Numbered from the stretch's first letter, positions 1 to 8,897 are shown. The stretch is DNA of 64,000 nucleotides from Beijerinckiaceae bacterium (GCA_947478405.1 CANJVX010000007.1:1-64000), one strand, 5' to 3'. Translations and numbers: made by a program. Notes: generated from the letters alone by a model not told the origin.

Positions 1-1
1 G

Positions 2-1144
2 ATAATTCACGAGCACATAGGGATGGGCCGATGGCACAGTAGGATGAGCAAAAGCGCCCGGCGCTTTGCCCGGCCGCACGGGCGCGTCGATCCAGCTTTC
101 ATCGAAAAAGCGGCGTGCGATATCAGCCATCCGCGGTGCGAATGTGCCGTAAGCATCCAGCACCGTGTCGCGCGCTTCTGTCCATGCGTAGGTCTTGGTC
201 GGCACATTGGGCAGCGGCGCATTGCGATCCCAATGATTGAGCTGTTCCGCGCCAAACCATTTGGCCTTCAGCTTGTAATAGCGATGCGAGAGGCGCGGAT
301 GCGCAGCCTCCACGGCCGCCACCATGGCATCGACAACCTCGCGTTCGACGCGGTTCGACAAATGGCGGGAATCGGCAATGTCTTGAAAACCGTGCCAGCG
401 GTCGGAGATTTCCTTGTCTTTGGCCAGCGTGTTGGTGATCAGCGTAAAGCTGCGCAGATTGTCTTTGAGCGTTTTGGACAAAGCATCAGCCGCGGCTTTG
501 CGCGTTTCCGACTTTTTATCCTGCATCATATTGAGGGTGGGTTCGAGCGTCAGCTCGCGCCCTTCAACCTGAAAGCGCAGGCTGGCGATGGTTTCGTCGA
601 ACAAACGATTCCACGCCCCGCGTCCCGTCACGCTTTTTTCGTGAAACAGCTGCTCGATGCGATCTTCCAGCTGATAAGGTTTTTCGCGCCGCACATCTTC
701 GATCCACGGGCGATAATGGTCAAGCGGCCCATCATTCATCGCCGCCTCGATCAGCGCATCGTCGATCCGGTTGAGTTCCAGCGTGAAGAACAGAAGGTCT
801 GATGAGGCATTGGTGATCGTCTCCTGCGCGTCGCCATAAAATTTTGCGCGTGTCGGATCTGTTGTGTCGCCCGAATAGATCAGCCCCGCATAGGACATGA
901 TGCGCCCGAGCAGATCTTCGATGGCCTCATAATCCTGCACCGCCTGAAAGAGCCGCGCACTGGCCTGTGCGCTTGCGGCCGTCTGCGCCAGCTGGCCGCG
1001 CCAATTTTGCGCAAACATCGCGCAGTCCTTTTGGGCCCGCTCGAGGTCGCGCCGATATTCGGCGCTGTCCATGCCGGGGTAGAGGTCGGCCAGGTTCCAT
1101 TCGGGCAGGGTGCCGAAGGCTTGTTCTGAAGCGGCGGAGGTCAT
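2..1144 (-). CDS. pepF: M3-family oligoendopeptidase F, N-terminal part (cut by window edge)
   Basis: The reverse strand from the ATG at 1144 reads open for 381 codons and runs off the left edge. The protein begins with a TLPEWNLADLYPGM motif typical of alphaproteobacterial PepF/M3 oligoendopeptidases, followed by the family's helical N-terminal region with blocks such as DKEISDRWHGFQDIADSRH. These cytoplasmic zinc peptidases cleave short peptides. The catalytic HEXXH motif would lie outside the window, so catalytic integrity cannot be checked. It is transcribed divergently from the response regulator that starts at 1316. The opposite-strand ORFs over this region are shadows. The family call is firm; the substrate is unknown. 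Confidence 0.85.
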   Translation of the reverse strand, partial: MTSAASEQAFGTLPEWNLADLYPGMDSAEYRRDLERAQKDCAMFAQNWRGQLAQTAASAQASARLFQAVQDYEAIEDLLGRIMSYAGLIYSGDTTDPTRAKFYGDAQETITNASSDLLFFTLELNRIDDALIEAAMNDGPLDHYRPWIEDVRREKPYQLEDRIEQLFHEKSVTGRGAWNRLFDETIASLRFQVEGRELTLEPTLNMMQDKKSETRKAAADALSKTLKDNLRSFTLITNTLAKDKEISDRWHGFQDIADSRHLSNRVEREVVDAMVAAVEAAHPRLSHRYYKLKAKWFGAEQLNHWDRNAPLPNVPTKTYAWTEARDTVLDAYGTFAPRMADIARRFFDESWIDAPVRPGKAPGAFAHPTVPSAHPYVLVNY

Positions 1145-1315
1145 GGGTGATCCGGATGCGAGATGGTTGTAAGCCTCCATATTGGGGTTTGTGGCCGCCT
1201 GATCAACTGGCTTGGCGAAATCCCGTCCCGCTCCGGCACAGCTGTTAATCACGTGTTTACCCTGTTCATTCACCTTGTGATCTCGCGGGGCTCTTGCCTC
1301 GCTCAGAGAGAACCG

Positions 1316-2794
1316 ATGTCGTCTACAATTCTGATTGCCGATTCCGATCCCGTGCAGTGTCGCCTGCTGGAGGCCATGTTGCGCCGTTTTGGCTATCGGG
1401 CCGAGGCGGTGGACACGGGTTCCGCCGCGCTGGCGCGTCTGGCAGCCACCGGCGAACCGCCGGTCTCCCTCATGATTTTCGACATTGTGCTCTCCGATAT
1501 GGATGGCATGAGCCTGCTGGCGCGGATGCGCGAGACTGGGCTGCGTGTGCCCTCCATCGTTCAGGTGCAGACCCAATCGGTGAGTCTTGTCACAACAGCC
1601 ATGCGCTCTGGCGCAGGCGATTTCTTGGTGAAGCCCGTCGGTGGCGAGCGCTTGCAGGTTTCAATTCGCAATGTGCTGCGTTTTGGCGCGCTTCAGGACG
1701 AGGTGCGCCGCGCCACCCGCCGTGATGCGGGCGCTATCGGCTTCCGCCATATCTTCACGCGCAGCGAAGATATGACCCGTGCGATCCGGCTGGGCGAACG
1801 CGCGGCTCGCGCTCATCTACCGGTGCTGATCGAAGGAGAAAGTGGTGTCGGCAAACAACTTTTTGCCCGCGCTATTCAAGGCGCTTCGGACCGTCGCGGC
1901 AAGCCGTTTCTATCCGTGAATTGCGTCTCTTTGCCCGAGACCGAAGCCGAAGCCTTGCTTTTCGGCATGGAGGGTGGAAGCGAACGTGCGCAGGGCAAGT
2001 TTGCCGAAGCCCATGGCGGGACATTGTTTCTCGATGAAGTGGGCCGTCTTTCGCTGGATCTACAGGTGCGGCTCTTGCGCATTATTCAGGACGGCGAGAT
2101 TGAAATGGGTGCGGGAAAACGCCCGCAGAAAGTTGATGTTCGCCTCATTTCGGCGACCTCGCAAAATCTGATTGAGCAGGTGAAGGCGGGGCTGTTTCGC
2201 GAAGATCTCTATTATCGGCTGAATGTCTTCCCTGTCACCATTCCGCCGCTACGCGTGCGCCCTGATGATATTGGCGAGCTGGCGCAGCGCTTTGCGCAAC
2301 GCTTTTGCGCCGAAGAGGGCAAGCCGGTGCGCGGTATTTCAGCCGAGGCGCTACAATTGCTCAGCGCCTATGATTGGCCCGGAAATGTCCGCCAGCTCGA
2401 AAACGCCATTTTCCGGGCTGTTGTGCTAAGTGAAGGCGAGGAGCTGGGCGTGGCAGAATTTCCGCAAATCGCAGCTCGTGTGTCGGGCTATGACGTGCGC
2501 GTGCCGCCAGCCCCCTCAATGGCGCCCCCGCTCCGGGTGCAGACCCCGGACCAGCGCTTTGATCCACGTGATCCCCACCTTCTGCGCTTGCTTGATGACG
2601 CCGGTCACGCCCGCCGACTCGATGAGGTTGAGGCGGAAATGATCCGTTTCGCTCTGAACCATTACCGTGGTCAGATGTCGGAAATGGCTCGCCGCCTGGG
2701 CATTGGCCGCTCGACGCTCTATCGCAAGCTCAAGGATCTTGGCTTGCACGAGGGCGAAGAAACAGCTGAGACGCAATCAGATGTGGCCGCCTGA
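1316..2794 (+). CDS. NtrC-family response regulator lacking the GAFTGA loop
   Basis: A 492-residue three-domain regulator. Residues 1-125 form a receiver: the phosphoacceptor Asp lies in FDIVLSDMDG and the conserved Lys in DFLVKP. The AAA+ domain follows, with Walker A GESGVGK (about 174-180), Walker B GTLFLDEV and the WPGNVRQLEN motif. A Fis-type helix-turn-helix is at the C-terminus (GQMSEMARRLGIGRSTLYRK). In sigma-54 activators the loop after LFG..E reads GAFTGA and contacts sigma-54. Here LFGMEGG runs straight into SERAQGKF (about 215-229), so the loop is missing. The ATG at 1316 is preferred over 1163 because the extra upstream residues do not look like a receiver. No histidine kinase gene is adjacent. 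Confidence 0.88.
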   Translation: MSSTILIADSDPVQCRLLEAMLRRFGYRAEAVDTGSAALARLAATGEPPVSLMIFDIVLSDMDGMSLLARMRETGLRVPSIVQVQTQSVSLVTTAMRSGAGDFLVKPVGGERLQVSIRNVLRFGALQDEVRRATRRDAGAIGFRHIFTRSEDMTRAIRLGERAARAHLPVLIEGESGVGKQLFARAIQGASDRRGKPFLSVNCVSLPETEAEALLFGMEGGSERAQGKFAEAHGGTLFLDEVGRLSLDLQVRLLRIIQDGEIEMGAGKRPQKVDVRLISATSQNLIEQVKAGLFREDLYYRLNVFPVTIPPLRVRPDDIGELAQRFAQRFCAEEGKPVRGISAEALQLLSAYDWPGNVRQLENAIFRAVVLSEGEELGVAEFPQIAARVSGYDVRVPPAPSMAPPLRVQTPDQRFDPRDPHLLRLLDDAGHARRLDEVEAEMIRFALNHYRGQMSEMARRLGIGRSTLYRKLKDLGLHEGEETAETQSDVAA

Positions 2795-2861
2795 CGATTT
2801 CCCCGAAATGGGATAACGGGTGGTTGCAACATCAGAGTGCGATAGATTATGGAAAAACGAC

Positions 2862-2890
2862 CTTCTCCCAAATCTGTTGGGGGAAGTTTT
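2862..2890 (+). terminator. Stem-loop terminator or attenuator before the L,D-transpeptidase gene
   Basis: Arms CTTCTCCCAA (2862-2871) and TTGGGGGAAG (2877-2886) pair over 10 bp with one G-T wobble and a five-base loop, followed by TTTTCGTATTTT. It lies 68 bases after the response-regulator stop and ends about 20 bases before the transpeptidase ATG. It is either the terminator of the upstream gene or an attenuator, and it argues against a start at 2849. Confidence 0.5.
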
Positions 2891-2908
2891 CGTATTTTGG
2901 GGATCTGG

Positions 2909-4597
2909 ATGAGCCTGCGTGTTCTTGTCACAGCCAAGATGATCAGCCTGGCGCTCGCGCTGGCGGCCGGATCTATTTGCGCGCAGGAAGCCTCGCCGAT
3001 TTTTCGTGTCGTGAATGCGCCGGATGGTGCGATCCGCGAGGTTGCACCAGACACTTCGTCAAAGTCTGAAGCAACGCCGGTTTTGCGCCCCAGCGAGAGC
3101 GCACCGCTTGCGCCTATTGAAAAGCCGGTCATGACGCTTGATGCCCAGCGAAACGCGGTAAAGGCAGCGCTTGATGGTCGTCTCACACAACGCGGCACGG
3201 CGCAGCAGCGCCGCTTCCGGGAAGCTCTCGCGGCTTTTTATGAATCGCGCCAATACGACCTGCTCTGGATTTCAGATGCCAAGTGGAACAAGCAGGCACT
3301 CTCCGCTATCGCAAGGCTTGAGCGGGCAGGTGATGACGCACTGGATCTGCGCAACGCGCCCATTCCCGCGCTCGCCGGACATGATCTGGCAGCGCTGGCC
3401 GTAGCTGATGTGGCACTGTCTGAGTCCATCGCGACCTACGCACGTCAGGCCGGCGGGTCGCGCATTGATCCGCTCAGCATCTCAAAGCACATTTCTGCAA
3501 AGCCGGAAATCGTCGACGTGGGGCGTGCGCTGGGTGATGTGCACGGCGCGCCTGAGCCTGGCGCCAAGCTCGCCGCTTATAATCCCGAGCAGGCTGCTTA
3601 TCTGCGCTTACGTGAAAAGCTTGCTGAATTGCGCCATGCTGCACCTGCTATGGCGCAGGCCAAACCACGTATTCCCTCTGGCCCCGTGCTGAAAGCGGGC
3701 ATGCGCGACCAGCGTGTGCCGCTCATTCGCGCGCGTTTCGGCCTGACGCCTGCGCAAGAGGCAGAGCCTCTTGTCTATGACACGCAGATCGCCGCCGCTG
3801 TGGCTGATTTTCAAAAACAGAATGGATTGCCGGCTTCCGGTACGCTGACTGCACGCACGGTGGATGCGCTGTCAGATGGCCAACCGGTGCGTCTTGAAGA
3901 TGAGATTATCGCCAATATGGAGCGCTGGCGCTGGATGCCGCGCGACATGGGCGAAGAGCGCATCGAAGTGAACATTCCTGATTATATGGTGCGCGTCTAT
4001 CGCGGCGATAAAATTATCCATCAGGCACGTGTCATCGTCGGCAAGCCGAATACACCGACGCCGGTCTTTTCCAATGCGATGCAATTTCTGATCGTTAACC
4101 CCTATTGGAATGTGCCGCCCTCCATCATCAAGGGCGAGATGTTGCCCAAGCTCAAGGAAGATCCCGATTATCTGAAAAAACTCGGATATGAAGTTCTTCC
4201 GCAAAAAGGTGGCGGTATTGCCGTCCGTCAGCCGCCGGGCGAGCGCAATGCGCTGGGCTGGATTAAATTCATGTTCCCCAATGATCATTCGGTCTATTTG
4301 CATGACACGCCGACGCGAAATCTTTTTGCCAATGGCAAGCGCGCCTTCAGTCATGGCTGCGTGCGTGTCGACCAGCCCTTCGCTTTGGCGGAAATCGTGC
4401 TGGGCGAAGGCTGGAGCGAAGAGCGCGTGAAGAGCCTCAAGGGCGGAGGCGAGCGCATGGTGAAAATGCCGCGTCCGCTGCCCATTCACATCGGCTATTT
4501 CTCAGCTTTCGTCGATGAGCATGGCCAGTTGCAGCTGCGCGATGACATTTATGGCTATTCGCAAAAGGTGAAATCCGCACTGGGCCTCTCCACCTGA
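2909..4597 (+). CDS. L,D-transpeptidase (YkuD/YcbB type) with peptidoglycan-binding domain
   Basis: A 562-residue exported enzyme expected to make 3-3 peptidoglycan cross-links or attach proteins to the wall. The N-terminus is a signal peptide ending near SICAQ. A peptidoglycan-binding type 1 domain lies at about 258-325 (LKAGMRDQRVPLIRARFGL onward), followed by the YkuD catalytic domain with SHGCVRV, whose Cys is residue 484. The ATG at 2909 follows a GGGGA ribosome site at good spacing. The ATG at 2849 would add 20 residues before the signal peptide and place a terminator-like hairpin inside the gene. It is followed by another envelope enzyme, so the two may act together. Confidence 0.9.
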   Translation: MSLRVLVTAKMISLALALAAGSICAQEASPIFRVVNAPDGAIREVAPDTSSKSEATPVLRPSESAPLAPIEKPVMTLDAQRNAVKAALDGRLTQRGTAQQRRFREALAAFYESRQYDLLWISDAKWNKQALSAIARLERAGDDALDLRNAPIPALAGHDLAALAVADVALSESIATYARQAGGSRIDPLSISKHISAKPEIVDVGRALGDVHGAPEPGAKLAAYNPEQAAYLRLREKLAELRHAAPAMAQAKPRIPSGPVLKAGMRDQRVPLIRARFGLTPAQEAEPLVYDTQIAAAVADFQKQNGLPASGTLTARTVDALSDGQPVRLEDEIIANMERWRWMPRDMGEERIEVNIPDYMVRVYRGDKIIHQARVIVGKPNTPTPVFSNAMQFLIVNPYWNVPPSIIKGEMLPKLKEDPDYLKKLGYEVLPQKGGGIAVRQPPGERNALGWIKFMFPNDHSVYLHDTPTRNLFANGKRAFSHGCVRVDQPFALAEIVLGEGWSEERVKSLKGGGERMVKMPRPLPIHIGYFSAFVDEHGQLQLRDDIYGYSQKVKSALGLST

Positions 4598-4631
4598 CAC
4601 AAGATCGCCATGATTGGCAGGCTTTTGTGTC
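4596..4631 (+). other. Compound stem-loop at the 3' end of the L,D-transpeptidase gene
   Basis: GACACAA (4596-4602) pairs with TTGTGTC (4625-4631), and the loop holds a second hairpin, GCCA/TGGC (4607-4610 and 4615-4618). It starts at the stop codon of the upstream gene. There is no clean T-run, so it may be an mRNA 3' stabiliser or a weak terminator. Confidence 0.35.
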
Positions 4632-4731
4632 TCCAGCGGGCTTGACGTTGACCTCCGGTTAACCCTTTTCGGCAACACTCCGTACACCCCGTCGGCTGCC
4701 TGCGCAGCGCCCGTGTTGAAGAGTTTGCCTT

Positions 4732-6300
4732 GTGACGTTTAAAGCCCCCTTCCGACGCCTCCGCACTTGTTTGACGGTTGGCGCCCTCGGCCTCGCTTTC
4801 GCGGTTGCCCTTCCTGCGCGCACGCAAAATGCTATTGCCAACGGCGATACGCGTACAATCTATCTTTATCATGTTCACACCGGTGAGAGCATTGCCGCGA
4901 CCTTCCGCGTCGATGGGCAATATGATCGCGCCACGCTTGAAAAATTGAACTGGTTCTTGCGTGATTGGCGAACCGATGCGCCCACCAAAATGAATCCCAA
5001 GCTTTTCGATGTGATCTGGGAAGCCTATCGGGAATCAGGTTCACGCGCACCGTTACATGTTCTTTCGGCCTATCGTTCGCCTGAAACCAATGCCATGTTG
5101 CGCCGCCGTTCAAGCGGGGTCGCTGAACATTCCCAGCATATTATGGGCCGCGCGATGGATATGCATTATACCGACGTCTCCATGTCGAAGGTCCGCGAAA
5201 TCGCCATGCGTCTGCAGCGTGGCGGCGTGGGTTATTATCCAACCTCCGGAACACCTTTCGTGCATCTCGATGTGGGTTCAGTCCGTGCTTGGCCGCGCAT
5301 GTCCTATCAAGAACTCGCGCGTCTTTTCCCAGACGGCAAGACAGTGCATCTGCCCACCAACGGACAGCCGCTGGCGCGCTATGACGAGGCGCGCGCTGAA
5401 ATCGAAGCGCGTGGTGATGCGCCGGTCATGTTGGCCAGCGCCGATACGGTGCGCAAAAGCCGCGGCTTTTTCGAGCGGCTCTTTGGCATTGGCGAGGATG
5501 ATGAAGACAGCGGCGCCGTTATCGCGCCGCGTGGCCGCACCCGCATTGCGCGCGTGACGACACAAGACAAGGATGATGCGGGCGCCATTGATACGCCCGC
5601 CCAGCGCCGCGCCTCTGGGATCATAGCGCGCGCCGAGCGCAATCTGCCCAAGGGCGAGACGTCGATCGGCACGCCGGTGCAAGTCGCCGCGATCGATGTA
5701 TTGCCGCCGCGTCGTCCGGTTGAAATGGGCGGCGCGCCGCCGCCGGTCGCTGCGGCCCCGGCCTCGGCCCCTGTGCAAGTAGCGATGGCAAATGTCCCGC
5801 TGCCGCCTGCGCGTCCCGCCGCGTTTGGTGGCGCGAAGATCGCCGCTGCCGTCTCGTTGCCGAGCGTGATCCGTCAAGGCGTCGAGGCGGCACCCACCGT
5901 GATGGCCTATGCCGCAACGCCAGCCTTGTCTCTGGAAGAAGCGCGCAATGGCTTGCGCGGCTCACTTGCGTCGGCGCCAGCCAACGCTTTGCCCTCGCGT
6001 ATGGTGCAGGCCAAAAAGACAGCGCTCTATGCTGCGCGTCTTGATCGCAGCAATTACACGCTGATGCTGCAATCGGCCGCGCTGACCACCACAGTCAGCC
6101 CGCAGGACGTTGGCATCCGCCCCGGCCTGAAAGCAGCCGTCAAGGCCGAAGGCCGCTCGGCGGCGCTCGCGGGTGTTGCGCAGGTCACCACGACCTTCGG
6201 GGCGCTCGCTTCCGATCTACCGACGGATCGCTTCACGGGCTCGGCTTTGCGCCCGATGCAGACCGCATCCCTGCAGGCGCCCGATCTGGCTGCGCGCTGA
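4732..6300 (+). CDS. DUF882 / YcbK-like M15 peptidase, exported
   Basis: A 522-residue protein starting at GTG 4732, with a signal peptide (hydrophobic stretch at about 18-28). The DUF882 domain spans roughly residues 35-190. It carries the M15-type zinc-site pattern: His and Asp in SQHIMGRAMDMHYTD (about 135-150) and HLDVG near residue 177. Relatives such as E. coli MepK (YcbK) are murein endopeptidases that cut 3-3 cross-links, which would complement the L,D-transpeptidase just upstream. The second half is a long Ala/Pro-rich low-complexity tail of unknown role. The zinc ligands are inferred by pattern; the endopeptidase function is inferred from family and context. Confidence 0.82.
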   Translation: MTFKAPFRRLRTCLTVGALGLAFAVALPARTQNAIANGDTRTIYLYHVHTGESIAATFRVDGQYDRATLEKLNWFLRDWRTDAPTKMNPKLFDVIWEAYRESGSRAPLHVLSAYRSPETNAMLRRRSSGVAEHSQHIMGRAMDMHYTDVSMSKVREIAMRLQRGGVGYYPTSGTPFVHLDVGSVRAWPRMSYQELARLFPDGKTVHLPTNGQPLARYDEARAEIEARGDAPVMLASADTVRKSRGFFERLFGIGEDDEDSGAVIAPRGRTRIARVTTQDKDDAGAIDTPAQRRASGIIARAERNLPKGETSIGTPVQVAAIDVLPPRRPVEMGGAPPPVAAAPASAPVQVAMANVPLPPARPAAFGGAKIAAAVSLPSVIRQGVEAAPTVMAYAATPALSLEEARNGLRGSLASAPANALPSRMVQAKKTALYAARLDRSNYTLMLQSAALTTTVSPQDVGIRPGLKAAVKAEGRSAALAGVAQVTTTFGALASDLPTDRFTGSALRPMQTASLQAPDLAAR

Positions 6301-6313
6301 CGCTGCTGTTTGG

Positions 6314-6342
6314 TTGACGCCTCAGCCCATCTGCGGCTAGTC
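6314..6342 (+). promoter_or_regulatory. Possible promoter of the ABC importer operon
   Basis: TTGACG at 6314-6319 and CTAGTC at 6337-6342 are separated by 17 bases, upstream of the ATPase gene at 6436. The -35 hexamer is good and the -10 is weak. Confidence 0.3.
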
Positions 6343-6435
6343 CTGAATGCAGAATAATCAAGACAATGTTGAGGGAACGTCCAATCCGGCCGCAGATACG
6401 GGGCCAGCAAGCGTTCCCTTGCGGGGTGGATACCG

Positions 6436-7275
6436 ATGGCATTGAACGAATCCCAATCTGTCAATCCAGCACTCGTTGTTGACGATGTGGTGAAACGCTT
6501 TGGTCGCGGCGATGAAGTGATCACGGCCGTTGATCACATGTCTTTCGATGTGGCGCAGGGCGAATTTGTATCCGTCATTGGCCCATCTGGCTGTGGCAAA
6601 TCAACGCTTTTCAATATTATCGGCGGGTTGCTCAGCGACTACGAAGGTGCGGTGAAAATTGGTGAGGAGCGTATCAGCGCACCCCATCCCGCCGTTGGCA
6701 TGGTGTTTCAGGAAGAATCGACTTTTCCCTGGCGTACAGTCATCGATAATGTCGCCTTCCCGCTCGAATTGCAGGGTGTGGGTAAATCCGAGCGCATGGA
6801 TCGTGCGCATCATTTCATCGACATGGTCGGGCTCGCCTCTTTCGAGAAAGCCTTCCCCTCACAATTATCGGGCGGCATGCGCCAGCGCGTGTCGATTGCC
6901 CGCACGCTCGTCTCACAGCCTAAAATCTTGCTGATGGACGAGCCCTTCGCAGCACTTGACGAGCAGACGCGTCTGCTGTTGGGCGACAAAATCACGCAGA
7001 TCCAGCAAGAGCTCAATCAGACGACGCTGCTGATCACGCATAATCTGACTGAGGCCGTTCAACTGTCAGATCGCATTGTGGTGATGACCTATCGGCCCGG
7101 CCGCGTGAAACGCATCGTGAGGATTGATCTGCCCCGCCCGCGCACATCCGATGTCGTGGGCTCGGATGCCTTTGGCCATTATGTCGCCGAAATCTGGAAC
7201 GATCTGCGCGAGGAAGCCTCGCGTGGCATGGCGGATTCAGAAAGTGCGGCAAGCAGGCGCGCAGCTCATGGCTGA
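6436..7275 (+). CDS. ABC importer ATPase (nitrate/sulfonate/taurine type)
   Basis: A 279-residue ATP-binding subunit. Visible motifs are Walker A GPSGCGKST, Q-loop in GMVFQEES, signature LSGGMRQR, Walker B ILLMDEPFAALD and the H-loop in LLITHNLTEA. It belongs to the SsuB/TauB/NrtD group, which powers uptake of small anions, aromatic acids or thiamine precursors. It forms an operon with two permeases whose starts overlap each preceding stop (7268 and 8041). No periplasmic binding-protein gene is adjacent, so the substrate cannot be read from context. Confidence 0.9.
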   Translation: MALNESQSVNPALVVDDVVKRFGRGDEVITAVDHMSFDVAQGEFVSVIGPSGCGKSTLFNIIGGLLSDYEGAVKIGEERISAPHPAVGMVFQEESTFPWRTVIDNVAFPLELQGVGKSERMDRAHHFIDMVGLASFEKAFPSQLSGGMRQRVSIARTLVSQPKILLMDEPFAALDEQTRLLLGDKITQIQQELNQTTLLITHNLTEAVQLSDRIVVMTYRPGRVKRIVRIDLPRPRTSDVVGSDAFGHYVAEIWNDLREEASRGMADSESAASRRAAHG

Positions 7276-8044
7276 GAAAAGCGGGCCATCTTTTCTGCGC
7301 CGTAACGGCCCTGAATTGTTCGGGGCATTGTCGTTGCTGGCGGCTGTACTTGTTTTCGAAGCGTTGGTCAGAAGCGGCATCGTTAATCGTTTTGTCATTC
7401 CCCCGCCCAGCGACATTGTGCTCGCTTTTGAGCGTGTGATTGTTGAAGAAAATATTCTGGGTCGCTTCCGCGATACAGCCGTTGAAATGGTGATAGCTGG
7501 TTTTGCAGCTGTTGGTGTGGGCGTGCCGATTGGCGCCTTTCTCTATCGCTCGGCTTTATGGCGGCGCGCAATGGAAGATTGGATCGGCGCTTTGGCAGCC
7601 GCCCCCATCGTCCTGGCTTTCCCGCTGTTTCTCGTTCTCTTTGGCCGCTCACCCAAAACCATCATCGTCATGGGTTTCGTGCACGGGCTGGCGCCCATCA
7701 TTTTGAAAATGGTGGAGGGCCTCGCATCTACACGCCCTGTGCTCATCAATGTCGGGCGCAGCCTGAAGATGACATCGTCGCAAATGTTCTGGAAGATCCT
7801 CTTTCCATCAGCTCTCCCCGTCATCTTCACCGGCATCCGGTTGAGCTGGACCTTCGTGTTGATCACGATTGTAGGCGTGGAATATCTCATCAATCTGGGC
7901 GGGCTTGGCCAGCTCATCAATGAATTGGCCGAGCGCTACGATCTACCAGGCACTTATGCAGGTATTTGTTTCGTTGTGCTCGTCTCGGTTCTGTTCTTTG
8001 TCATTCTGGAGCGTGTGGAATCATGGCTGCAGCCGGGAAGATGA
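7268..8044 (+). CDS. ABC importer permease 1
   Basis: A 258-residue inner-membrane permease of the BPD_transp_1 family (SsuC/TauC-like). The EAA-type coupling loop is near INVGRSLKMTSSQMFWKI. The ATG at 7268 overlaps the ATPase stop by 8 bases, which suggests translational coupling. Longer in-frame extensions upstream lie inside the ATPase gene and are not credible. It is expected to pair with the second permease to form the transmembrane channel. Confidence 0.88.
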   Translation: MAEKSGPSFLRRNGPELFGALSLLAAVLVFEALVRSGIVNRFVIPPPSDIVLAFERVIVEENILGRFRDTAVEMVIAGFAAVGVGVPIGAFLYRSALWRRAMEDWIGALAAAPIVLAFPLFLVLFGRSPKTIIVMGFVHGLAPIILKMVEGLASTRPVLINVGRSLKMTSSQMFWKILFPSALPVIFTGIRLSWTFVLITIVGVEYLINLGGLGQLINELAERYDLPGTYAGICFVVLVSVLFFVILERVESWLQPGR

Positions 8045-8802
8045 GCCTCGCCTCAGGTGCTCCCGCACAGCGCGATGTGATCGTGCTGCGCCTTCTCGTC
8101 GCGCTGGTGATTTTCGGCGCCTGGGAAGCCGTGTCACGCTCGGGCCTTTTCTATGGTGAGGTCATCCCCTCACTGACGCGTATCTGGACATCGCTCATCA
8201 AATTGCTGGGCGATGGCGTCTTCTATCGCAATCTGCAGGTGACGACTTTTGAGACAGTGGTTGCTTTGGCCATTGGTGCGGGTTGTGGGATTGCGGTTGG
8301 TATTGGGCTGGGTGCGAACCGCTTTCTCATGCGCGCTTTTGAGCCTTATGTTTATTATCTGTCGCCAACGCCGCGCATCATTCTCTTTCCTGTGATGATC
8401 ATGTGGTTTGGTGTCGGGCCGTCATCGAAAATCGCTCTGGGTGCGCTGTCTGCCTTTTTCGCCATCGCTCTATCGACGGCTGCGGGCATGCGCCAGATTG
8501 ACCCGGTCCTGATCCGTGTCGGGCGCTCGTTTCGTGCGAGCCTGTGGCAGATGACCCTGAAAATTTATCTGCCTGCGATGCGCGTGCCGATCCTCAATGG
8601 ACTGAGGTTGGGCATGGGCACGGCGATCATTACCGTCCTTCTTGGAGAGACAAAGCTCTCCAATCAGGGTCTTGGTTACATGATCATGCAGGTCTATACG
8701 CGCTTTGACATGCCGGGCCTTTACGCCCTGCTCATCGTCGTCTTCTTGCTGGCCGGTGCAGTCAATGCGCTCATCGGCCATTTTGCGCGCGACGGCGCTT
8801 AA
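8041..8802 (+). CDS. ABC importer permease 2
   Basis: A 253-residue permease related to the preceding one, with the EAA-type loop near IRVGRSFRASLWQMTLKI. The ATG at 8041 overlaps the previous stop as ATGA, typical of tight translational coupling. An in-frame ATG at 8023 would add six residues and is less likely. One ATPase and two different permeases imply a heterodimeric channel. A dispersed palindromic repeat begins two bases after its stop. Confidence 0.88.
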   Translation: MSLASGAPAQRDVIVLRLLVALVIFGAWEAVSRSGLFYGEVIPSLTRIWTSLIKLLGDGVFYRNLQVTTFETVVALAIGAGCGIAVGIGLGANRFLMRAFEPYVYYLSPTPRIILFPVMIMWFGVGPSSKIALGALSAFFAIALSTAAGMRQIDPVLIRVGRSFRASLWQMTLKIYLPAMRVPILNGLRLGMGTAIITVLLGETKLSNQGLGYMIMQVYTRFDMPGLYALLIVVFLLAGAVNALIGHFARDGA

Positions 8803-8804
8803 TC

Positions 8805-8891
8805 CGTCCTTGCGAGGAGCCGCAGGCGACGCGGCAATCCAGAGTTACGCGCGCGGCTTTCTGGATTGCTTCGCTCACGCTCGCAATGACG
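8805..8891. repeat. Dispersed palindromic repeat, copy 1
   Basis: A long imperfect inverted repeat whose ends read CGTCCTTGCGAGGAGC and CTCGCAATGACG, with an inner GCAATCCAGA/TCTGGATTGC pair. It fills the gap between the converging permease and GapR genes. Related copies are at 19121, 26152, 56746 and 61033. It can fold into a strong hairpin and may act as a two-way terminator. Confidence 0.85.
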
Positions 8892-8897
8892 AGGTTC

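Noticed and set aside
23-802. Plus-strand ORF of 259 residues at the left edge
   Set aside because: It is antisense to the well-supported PepF reading frame and has no family resemblance.
8805-8891. Insertion sequence or transposase remnant at the dispersed repeats
   Set aside because: No ORF, no target duplication and no transposase; the copies are simple palindromes.
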